Origin: Desulfovibrio sp.
GTDB lineage: Bacteria; Desulfobacterota; Desulfovibrionia; Desulfovibrionales; Desulfovibrionaceae
Assembly: GCA_009773975.1 (NCBI GenBank)
Contig: VSMX01000053.1
Location: 1 to 13,963 of the forward strand
Direction of reading: 5' to 3'
Length of the DNA: 13,963 bases
Shown: in pieces, positions 6,554-12,834 of the stretch
Layout of the letters: each line of letters opens with the position of its first letter
How positions within the stretch are numbered: the stretch's first letter is position 1
The notes under the pieces: model-generated
What the model saw: the letters and a program-made list of their open reading frames with translations, nothing else
Told to the model about the DNA's origin: nothing
Databases searched by the model: none
Made by a program: the position numbers and the translations under genes

Positions 6554-7356
6554 TGTTTTTTTTTGCCCTGGTTTTTACGAAGCAATTCAATTCTGTGATC
6601 CATTACCCTGACATTGGGATAAAAATCACGGTATCTTTCAAACTGGCGCAACGCTTCCTTTTCCTGTCCCAGCTGTTCGAGGGCGTCAGCATGCAAATAT
6701 CCGGCCAGCCCCCTCATCCTGTCATCCGGTTCCGAATCCAGAATTTGCTGCGAAAGATCAAGCACTTCCTGCGAGTTTCCAAGGCCCATGTTCTGATCCG
6801 CCAGATCAAGCAGACAAAGAATCTTGTCGTGATCGGAAACCGGCAGCGCAAGGCATTGGCGAAGGCTTTCCTCGCCGGCGTCAAATTGCCGTTGCGCAAA
6901 CTGCATGGCGGCCAGTTTGCGCCAGGCTTCGACCCTTTGTTCGCTGGAAAGGCCGCCAAGATCAAGATAGGCGCTCCAGGCATCCGCCGCCCGGTCACAG
7001 CGCCGCATGGATTCATACTTTTTGCCAAGCTGCGCAAGGATATATTCCAGCTTTTCATCATCCTCGTCATATTCGACAAGCATGACTTCCAGGCACTCCA
7101 CGCTGGCGCGGTTATGATCGCCCGTGGAATTGATGCATTGCAGGAGCGCCAGCCACGCTTCCCAGCGATTCTTGCCGTCCTCTCTCAAATACCGTTCAAG
7201 CAGCCTTTCCGCAAGAGACCATTTTTTTTCCGCAATGGCTTCCCTTGCCCTGTCAAGGTCATCTCCTGTCAGGATATCTTCGCTGCAGCCAACGCAAAAC
7301 AGCATCAGGCAGGCCAGGATTATGGCCAGGAACCTTTTATTCCTTTTCTTCCGCAT
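6550..7356 (-). CDS. TPR-like outer-membrane lipoprotein of unknown function
   Basis: I do not recognise a specific family. The start at 7356 gives 268 residues with a clean type II signal peptide: basic n-region MRKKRNKR, hydrophobic core, then FCVGC, making Cys24 the likely lipidated residue. Cys at -3 is unusual for a lipobox, though Val at -2 and Gly at -1 fit. Ser at +2 would allow sorting to the outer membrane. The rest is alpha-helical and rich in Ala, Leu, Glu and Gln, with repeating paired-helix segments resembling degenerate TPRs (about 30-85, 100-160, 150-215, 215-260; for example GQEKEALRQFERYRDFYP). TPR lipoproteins usually act as periplasmic scaffolds. The gene starts 20 bases inside the end of gyrA, with only a weak ribosome site, and ends in a 4-base overlap with purF, so it appears co-translated with its neighbours. 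Longer in-frame starts exist but spoil the signal peptide. Confidence 0.78.
   Translation of the reverse strand: MRKKRNKRFLAIILACLMLFCVGCSEDILTGDDLDRAREAIAEKKWSLAERLLERYLREDGKNRWEAWLALLQCINSTGDHNRASVECLEVMLVEYDEDDEKLEYILAQLGKKYESMRRCDRAADAWSAYLDLGGLSSEQRVEAWRKLAAMQFAQRQFDAGEESLRQCLALPVSDHDKILCLLDLADQNMGLGNSQEVLDLSQQILDSEPDDRMRGLAGYLHADALEQLGQEKEALRQFERYRDFYPNVRVMDHRIELLRKNQGKKKQ
6556..6564 (-). repeat. A9 homopolymer at the lipoprotein/purF junction
   Basis: Nine consecutive A on the minus strand encode Lys-Lys-Lys, two codons before the end of the lipoprotein gene and three bases before the purF ATG. In the lipoprotein frame it contains a slippery A AAA AAA heptamer. A -1 shift would continue straight into the purF frame. 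Confidence 0.85.
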
Positions 7357-9844
7357 TTCCCATTTCGATGTCCATGTTTTCCACAATTTCATCGGCCTTT
7401 TCGGATACGACTCCATCCTGGACAAGCCTGTCGCAGGCCACGACCGTGGCCCCATCGTCCAGCCTGACAACAATTACGCCGCTGGTTGACCTGCCGTAAC
7501 TGCTGATTTCATCGACCGCGCAGCGCACAACCTTGTTGGCGGAAGTAAGCAGGATAAGCCCGTCGCCATCCTTTACGGGCAATGCTCCAACAACCTTGCC
7601 TGTCTTGGTTGTTACCTTGAAGTTGATTATGCCAAGACCTCCGCGGGATTGCTGCTTGTAAAGGCCGGCGCGCGTTCTCTTGCCATAGCCAAGTTCGGAA
7701 ATCGACATGATTTCCATGGCTTCGTCGCCGCTTTCTATCACGAGTCCGGAAATGACAAAGTCATTGCGCCTCAGGGCAATGCCCTTGACGCCCGCCGCGC
7801 TCCTGCCCATTGGGCGCACATCCTCAAGGGAAAAGCGGATGGCGTAACCATTGGCCGTGGCCAACACAACCTGCTCGTCGTCATGAATGGCGCGCACTAT
7901 CACAAGCTCGTCATCTTCCCGAAGACCCACGGCAATCAGGGCAGTCTTCCTGGCCCTGGCATAGAGCGTGGACGACGAACGCTTGACCATGCCCTTTTTG
8001 GTGACAAAAAGAAAATAAGTGTCTTCCGAAAACTCCCTTAGCGCCAGCACTGTTGTTATCCATTCCCCTTCTTCGAGCGGCAGAAGGTTATTGATATGCA
8101 CCCCCCTGGCCTGGCGGCTGCCTTCCGGCACCTCGTGCACGCGCAGCTTGTACATTCTGCCCTTGTTGCTGAAAAGGCAGAGATGCTGGTGATTGCTGGT
8201 TGTCAAAAATTCCTGGACATAATCGTCATCGCCAGTGTGCACGGCGGCAATGCCTTTGCCGCCCCGCTTCTGCTGCTGGTAATTTTCCAGATTGGTGCGC
8301 TTCATGTAGCCGCGCCGCGAAAGGGTAATGACAACGTCATCGTCGGGAATCAGATCCTCGATGTCAATTCCGCCAAGGGCCTCCTGCAGGACTTCTGTTT
8401 TGCGCGGCGTGGCATAAGTCTTTTTCAGCTCCAGGATTTCCTTCTCCATCTCATTGCGCAGTACTTCCGGCTTTTCAAGCACTGACCTGAAAAATTCTAT
8501 TTTCTGCAAAAGCTCCTTGTATTCATTAACCAGTTCTTCCCTTTGCAGGCCTGTCAGGCGCTGCAGGCGCATATCCAGAATTGCCCGCGCCTGCAAATCG
8601 CTCAGCTCAAAGGTATTCATCAGGCCGACGCGGGCTTCGTCCGGACTTTGGGAGGCGCGGATAAGGGCGACAATCTGGTCAATGTGGTCAAGGGCAATCC
8701 GCAAGCCTTCTAGAATATGCGCCCTGGCTTCTGCCTTGCGCAAATCATGGCGCGTGCGCCTTATCACAACCTCGCGCCTGTGATCGACAAAGCAGCTCAG
8801 GGCCGTCTTGAGATTCAGGAGCACGGGGCGATTGTCCGCCACGGCAAGCATATTGATGCCGAAGCTCGTTTCCAGCGGCGTGTATTTATAGAGAATATTG
8901 GTTACAACATCGGGAATTGTGCCGCGTTTGAGATCCATGACAATGCGGATACCCTTGCGGTCGGATTCGTCGCGCAAATCGGAAACGCCGTCAATCTTGC
9001 GCTCATTGACCAGCGCGCCTATTTTTTCGACAAGCGATGATTTGTTCAACCCGTAGGGTATTTCGGTAATGACCAGGGATTCCAGGCCTTTTTTGCGTTC
9101 CTCAAGGCCAATTTTTCCCCGCACCTTCACCGTGCCGCGGCCAGTGCGGTAGGCATCGGCAAGCCCCTTGCCCGCATATACGGAACCGGCTGTCGGAAAA
9201 TCAGGGCCCTTGACTATTGTCATCAATTCCTCGACAGAAGTCTGGGGCTTGCTGATCAATAAAAGCAGGGCATCGCACAATTCGCCAAGATTATGCGGGG
9301 GAATGTTGGTCGCCATGCCTACCGCTATGCCGGATGAGCCATTGAGGAGAAGGTTTGGCGCCCTGGTTGGCAAAACCACTGGCTCCATGAGGGTATTGTC
9401 GTAATTGGGACGGAAATCGACCGGTTCCTTGTCCAGATCGGCCAGAAACTCCTGGGCAAGGCGCGACATGCGCACTTCTGTATAACGCATGGCGGCAGGG
9501 GAATCGCCGTCTATGGAACCGAAATTGCCCTGGCCGTCCACCAGCGGGTCGCGCATGGAAAAATCCTGGGCCATGCGCACCAGCGCGTCATAAACAGCCG
9601 TATCGCCGTGCGGATGATATTTGCCGATAACATCGCCGACTATGCGCGCGGATTTTTTATGCGGCCTGTTGTAGGAGTTGGAAAGCTCATGCTGGGCGAA
9701 CATTATGCGCCGGTGAACAGGCTTGAGCCCATCCCTCGCATCAGGAATTGCGCGCCCGATGATTACCGAGAGCGAATATTCAAGATAGGACTGACGCAAC
9801 TCCTTTTCTATGCTGACCTGGGGAAAGGTTTCCTGTTCGGACAT
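7337..9844 (-). CDS. gyrA: DNA gyrase subunit A
   Basis: Breakage-reunion subunit of gyrase, the type II topoisomerase that introduces negative supercoils; acts as A2B2 with GyrB. 835 residues (E. coli 875). The N-terminal winged-helix/tower region contains YHPHGDTAVYDA (76-87) and the catalytic Tyr121 in AAMRYTEVR. At the quinolone-contact positions it has Thr82 (E. coli Ser83) and Asp86 (E. coli Asp87). Thr there occurs naturally in several bacteria, so it need not mean selected resistance. A long helical coiled section spans about 370-480. The C-terminal beta-pinwheel carries the GyrA box QKRGGKG (525-531), which marks gyrase rather than topoisomerase IV ParC; the common form is QRRGGKG. 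The protein ends in an acidic tail. The start lies about 38 bases downstream of a predicted transcription start. The 3' end overlaps the lipoprotein gene by 20 bases. Confidence 0.98.
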   Translation of the reverse strand: MSEQETFPQVSIEKELRQSYLEYSLSVIIGRAIPDARDGLKPVHRRIMFAQHELSNSYNRPHKKSARIVGDVIGKYHPHGDTAVYDALVRMAQDFSMRDPLVDGQGNFGSIDGDSPAAMRYTEVRMSRLAQEFLADLDKEPVDFRPNYDNTLMEPVVLPTRAPNLLLNGSSGIAVGMATNIPPHNLGELCDALLLLISKPQTSVEELMTIVKGPDFPTAGSVYAGKGLADAYRTGRGTVKVRGKIGLEERKKGLESLVITEIPYGLNKSSLVEKIGALVNERKIDGVSDLRDESDRKGIRIVMDLKRGTIPDVVTNILYKYTPLETSFGINMLAVADNRPVLLNLKTALSCFVDHRREVVIRRTRHDLRKAEARAHILEGLRIALDHIDQIVALIRASQSPDEARVGLMNTFELSDLQARAILDMRLQRLTGLQREELVNEYKELLQKIEFFRSVLEKPEVLRNEMEKEILELKKTYATPRKTEVLQEALGGIDIEDLIPDDDVVITLSRRGYMKRTNLENYQQQKRGGKGIAAVHTGDDDYVQEFLTTSNHQHLCLFSNKGRMYKLRVHEVPEGSRQARGVHINNLLPLEEGEWITTVLALREFSEDTYFLFVTKKGMVKRSSSTLYARARKTALIAVGLREDDELVIVRAIHDDEQVVLATANGYAIRFSLEDVRPMGRSAAGVKGIALRRNDFVISGLVIESGDEAMEIMSISELGYGKRTRAGLYKQQSRGGLGIINFKVTTKTGKVVGALPVKDGDGLILLTSANKVVRCAVDEISSYGRSTSGVIVVRLDDGATVVACDRLVQDGVVSEKADEIVENMDIEMGNAEEKE

Positions 9845-9888
9845 GATAGCTCGCTTTGATTCTGGATAATGATTCCGTGACGCGCAGG

Positions 9889-9917
9889 ATTATAACAAAT
9901 TTAAGGCCTGCGGTCAT
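9889..9917 (-). promoter_or_regulatory. candidate sigma70-type promoter of gyrA
   Basis: A perfect TATAAT (9894-9889) lies 17 bases downstream of ATGACC (9917-9912), a four of six match to TTGACA. The predicted start near 9882 leaves a leader of about 38 bases before the gyrA ATG at 9844. It falls in the only sizeable gap between gyrB and gyrA, so gyrA could be transcribed apart from gyrB. Confidence 0.6.
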
Positions 9918-9922
9918 CCGGC

Positions 9923-9951
9923 TAATGGCCTTTCCGGGCGGAAAGGCATTA
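9923..9951 (-). other. hairpin directly after the membrane protein gene
   Basis: On the minus strand the stop codon begins the stem: TAAT plus GCCTTTCC, loop GCCC, GGAAAGGC, one bulged C, ATTA. This gives 12 base pairs with one bulge. No T-run follows, so it is not a standard intrinsic terminator. It may stabilise the 3' end, slow polymerase or insulate the gyrA promoter just downstream. Confidence 0.5.
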
Positions 9952-10329
9952 CGCGCCCATGGCAAATCTGCCAAGCAGGTAAAAAATGAGAAGCACAAGG
10001 CCTTCCCCGACGCATAGCCTGAGAACTGCGTAAAAAAGCTGCCTTGCCGTTCTGCCGGCCCGCGATGAAACGAAAAGAAAAAGAAAGATATTGCAAAAAA
10101 GAATCAGGATTATGGCCCAGAAAAACATGTCGTAGGCATTTGGCCAGGACTCCAGCTCGACCATAAGCCAGAGACACATGAAAGCGCAGCAAAGCCAGCC
10201 GCCAACGCAAAGCAGCCAGGAAAGCGCGACATGCTTTTCAACAGGCACGCCGTCCGGCAGCTCGTCAGGTATTTTTTGGGGCTTGTCGCTCAGCCGCGGC
10301 CCTTCGTCTTCAAGTTTCCTTAAATCCAC
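9949..10329 (-). CDS. small three-helix membrane protein of unknown function
   Basis: I do not recognise a family. The frame is open from within gyrB. The GTG at 10329, one base after the gyrB stop, is the chosen start and gives 126 residues; an ATG at 10362 would overlap gyrB by 32 bases and has no ribosome site. The first 34 residues are charged and soluble (DLRKLEDEGP, then PDELPDGVPVEKH). Three hydrophobic helices follow, at about 35-57 (Cys- and Trp-rich), 66-88 and 99-119. Between helices 2 and 3 is a basic loop, SSRAGRTARQ, which by the positive-inside rule is probably cytoplasmic, placing the N-terminus outside; the acidic N-terminal segment agrees. There is no signal peptide or catalytic motif. 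Tight packing behind gyrB suggests translation by reinitiation. Confidence that it is a real gene is good because of the composition and packing; the start is less certain. Confidence 0.75.
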   Translation of the reverse strand: MDLRKLEDEGPRLSDKPQKIPDELPDGVPVEKHVALSWLLCVGGWLCCAFMCLWLMVELESWPNAYDMFFWAIILILFCNIFLFLFVSSRAGRTARQLFYAVLRLCVGEGLVLLIFYLLGRFAMGA

Positions 10330-10330
10330 T

Positions 10331-12745
10331 TTAAATATCCAGTTCCCTGGCGGACAGGGCATTGCGTTCAATAAAATCGCGCCTGGGCTCCACGCGGTCA
10401 CCCATCAATTCCTCAAAGGCATCGGAAGCGGAAAGGGCGTCTTCCACGGAAACCTGAAGCAAAACGCGGTTTTCAGGATTCATCGTGGTTGTCCAGAGCT
10501 GTTCCGGATTCATTTCACCCAGGCCTTTGTAGCGCTGGATATTCAGCCCTTTTCGGGATTCATCCAGCACCATGTCCAGCAGGGCGAATGCGTCATTGGC
10601 CTCGTATTCCGCGCCATCATTTTTGACCAGCCTGAAAATCGTGCCGCCACATTCTTCCCGGAGATCATAAAAATCTTGCCAGGCTTTCAAAAAATGCCTT
10701 GATGCGAAATACTCAAGCCCCCGCCTTGTATGATGCGAGCCTGCATTTTCAAAAACAACAAAAAGCCGCTCGTCATCATCGGTATCGCCAGTTTCCTGCT
10801 CCAGGTTCACAGAATAGCCATGTTCCCCGAGCCAGGAAACAAATTCGCCTGTCTCATCCTGAAACTGGGTGGGCAGGCTTGCCAGATCCGGTTTGGCGGG
10901 CAATGTTGCGAGCGCTATAAAAAGATCCGAGGCCATGCCGGAATTTTCGGCATCCTGCACATATTTGCGCAAAGTCTCGATTTTGTTCATCAGTGTAATC
11001 AGGGCGGATTTTTCAAATACCTTGCCATTACTGGCCGTGATGCCCATATCCTGGCCGGCCCTTTTGAGCAGAAAGGCATTTAGTTCCGCATCGTCCTTGA
11101 TGAACTTCTCCATTTTGGCATTGTGCACGCGATAAAGGGGAGGCTGGGCAATATAGACAAAGCCGCGTTCCACCATTTGCTGATACTGGCGGAAAAAGAA
11201 AGTCAACAGCAATGTCCTGATATGCGCGCCGTCCACATCGGCATCGGTCATGATCACTATCTTGTGGTAGCGCAGCCTCGCGAGGTCAATGTCATCCTTG
11301 CCGATCCCCGCGCCCATTGCTGTTATCAGGGCCTTGACTTCCTTGTTGGCCAGCATCCTGTCAAAGCGCGTGCGCTCCGTGTTGAGAATCTTGCCGCGCA
11401 GGGGCAGGATGGCCTGGATTTTGGGATCGCGACCCTGCTTGGCGGAGCCGCCGGCCGAATCGCCTTCCACGATGAAAAGTTCGGATTCCGCCGGATCCTT
11501 GCTCTGGCAATCCGCCAGTTTGCCTGGCAGGGAATTGTCCGAAAGCGCGCCCTTGCGCCGCACAAGCTCCTTGGCGCGCCTGGCCGCTTCCCTGGCCCGG
11601 GCAGCGTCCACGGCTTTTTCGATAATTTGCCTGATATCCTTGGGATTTTCCCCAAAATAGACGTTTAGGCGTTCGTATGTCTGCTGGGCCACTATGCCGG
11701 CAATTTCGCTGTTGCCAAGCTTGCCCTTGGTCTGCCCTTCAAACTGGGGCTGGGGCAGCTTTACGCTTACAACGGCAGTCAGGCCCTCCCGCACGTCATC
11801 ACCGCTAAGGGTGGCGTTTTTGAGCTTTTTGGCCAGATCAGGCTGCGCCTTGATATAGCCGTTGATGGCCCGGGTAAGGGCGGTCCTGAAACCAACCAGG
11901 TGGGTGCCGCCCTCCATTGTGCGAATATTGTTGGCGTAGGTTAGAATATTTTCCTTGAAGCCGGAATTGTACTGCAGGGCAAAATCCAGGCTTACATTAT
12001 CGGTGAGGGAGGAGCCGGAAATGATGGGATGCAGGCCCTGCTCGCCGCTGTTCAAGTCGCTTACGAACTGGATTATGCCGCCTTCGGCCCTGAAAACATG
12101 GCTCAAGCCAGTGCGCTCGTCAACACATTCAATCACCAGGCCGCTGTTCAGATAAGCCAGCTCCTCGAATCTTTTTTTCAATATATCGTAGGAAAATTCC
12201 TGGACCTCGAAAATTTCCTCGTCCGGCTTGAAACGCACGGTGGTGCCGTGACCTTCCACATTTTCGCCAATGACGGTCAGGGCATCCTGGGGCACGCCGC
12301 GCTTGTAATGCTGGCGATAACGCTTGCCATCGCGACGCACTGTGACGGTAAGGTCTTCGGAAAGAGCGTTGACGCAGCTCACGCCAACGCCGTGCAAGCC
12401 GCCCGAAACCTTGTAGCTCTGGTTGTTGAACTTGCCCCCCGCGTGCAGCTTGGTCATGACCACCTGAACGGCCGGAACCTTTTCCTTGGGATGGATATCC
12501 ACCGGAATGCCGCGACCGTCGTCCCGCACCGTAACGGAATTGTCCGCATGCAGGATGACATTGATTTTTCCGCAAAATCCGGCCATGGCCTCGTCTATGG
12601 AATTATCGACGACTTCATAGACCAGGTGGTGCAGACCAGCCGAATCAACGGAACCAATATACATTGCCGGCCTTTTGCGCACGGCGGCAAGGCCTTCGAG
12701 AATTATGATCGATGACGCGTCATAGCCGTCATTTTCCATGGACAT
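10331..12745 (-). CDS. gyrB: DNA gyrase subunit B
   Basis: ATPase subunit of gyrase. 804 residues, the same as E. coli GyrB. The GHKL ATPase domain shows EVVDNSIDEA (44-53) with catalytic Glu44 and Asn48, DDGRGIP (75-81), GGLHGVGVS (115-123) and Lys340 in QTKGKL. The TOPRIM domain has VEGDSAGG (426-433) with metal ligand Glu427, and TDADVDG (500-506) with Asp501 and Asp503. The C-terminal part includes the extra segment of roughly 165 residues found in Gram-negative GyrB (about 560-735), then QRYKGLGEMNPEQLW, which contacts GyrA. The ATG at 12745 is chosen because a near-perfect ribosome site precedes it; a frame extending to 12799 adds an unsupported 18 residues. The gene follows dnaN after 89 bases and is followed by a membrane protein gene one base after its stop. 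Confidence 0.98.
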   Translation of the reverse strand: MSMENDGYDASSIIILEGLAAVRKRPAMYIGSVDSAGLHHLVYEVVDNSIDEAMAGFCGKINVILHADNSVTVRDDGRGIPVDIHPKEKVPAVQVVMTKLHAGGKFNNQSYKVSGGLHGVGVSCVNALSEDLTVTVRRDGKRYRQHYKRGVPQDALTVIGENVEGHGTTVRFKPDEEIFEVQEFSYDILKKRFEELAYLNSGLVIECVDERTGLSHVFRAEGGIIQFVSDLNSGEQGLHPIISGSSLTDNVSLDFALQYNSGFKENILTYANNIRTMEGGTHLVGFRTALTRAINGYIKAQPDLAKKLKNATLSGDDVREGLTAVVSVKLPQPQFEGQTKGKLGNSEIAGIVAQQTYERLNVYFGENPKDIRQIIEKAVDAARAREAARRAKELVRRKGALSDNSLPGKLADCQSKDPAESELFIVEGDSAGGSAKQGRDPKIQAILPLRGKILNTERTRFDRMLANKEVKALITAMGAGIGKDDIDLARLRYHKIVIMTDADVDGAHIRTLLLTFFFRQYQQMVERGFVYIAQPPLYRVHNAKMEKFIKDDAELNAFLLKRAGQDMGITASNGKVFEKSALITLMNKIETLRKYVQDAENSGMASDLFIALATLPAKPDLASLPTQFQDETGEFVSWLGEHGYSVNLEQETGDTDDDERLFVVFENAGSHHTRRGLEYFASRHFLKAWQDFYDLREECGGTIFRLVKNDGAEYEANDAFALLDMVLDESRKGLNIQRYKGLGEMNPEQLWTTTMNPENRVLLQVSVEDALSASDAFEELMGDRVEPRRDFIERNALSARELDI

Positions 12746-12750
12746 TAAAT

Positions 12751-12761
12751 AATCACCGCCT
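12751..12761 (-). promoter_or_regulatory. strong ribosome binding site of gyrB
   Basis: AGGCGGTGATT matches the ideal anti-16S complement AGGAGGTGATC at nine of eleven positions and ends five bases before the ATG at 12745. It is the strongest ribosome site in the window and fixes the gyrB start. Confidence 0.75.
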
Positions 12762-12812
12762 GGTAAATGCTTCTCATCCTGCGCCAAAATCCCTGGCACG
12801 GGCGACTTGAAA

Positions 12813-12831
12813 GCGGATTTTGCAAATCCGC
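12813..12831 (-). other. hairpin in the dnaN-gyrB gap
   Basis: On the minus strand GCGGATTT, loop GCA, AAATCCGC forms a perfect 8-base-pair stem starting four bases after the dnaN stop; only TTTC follows. It resembles a weak terminator or 3'-end stabiliser. The rest of the 89-base gap shows no convincing promoter, so gyrB is probably read from dnaN or a weak internal signal. Confidence 0.45.
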
Positions 12832-12834
12832 CCG

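Noticed and set aside
7357..7473. Longer N-terminus for the lipoprotein, inside gyrA
   Set aside because: It would bury the signal peptide behind 39 Trp-rich residues that are simply gyrA read in another frame.
12746..12799. An 18-residue N-terminal extension of GyrB
   Set aside because: The ATG at 12745 has a near-perfect ribosome site and gives the normal N-terminus; the extension crosses that ribosome site.
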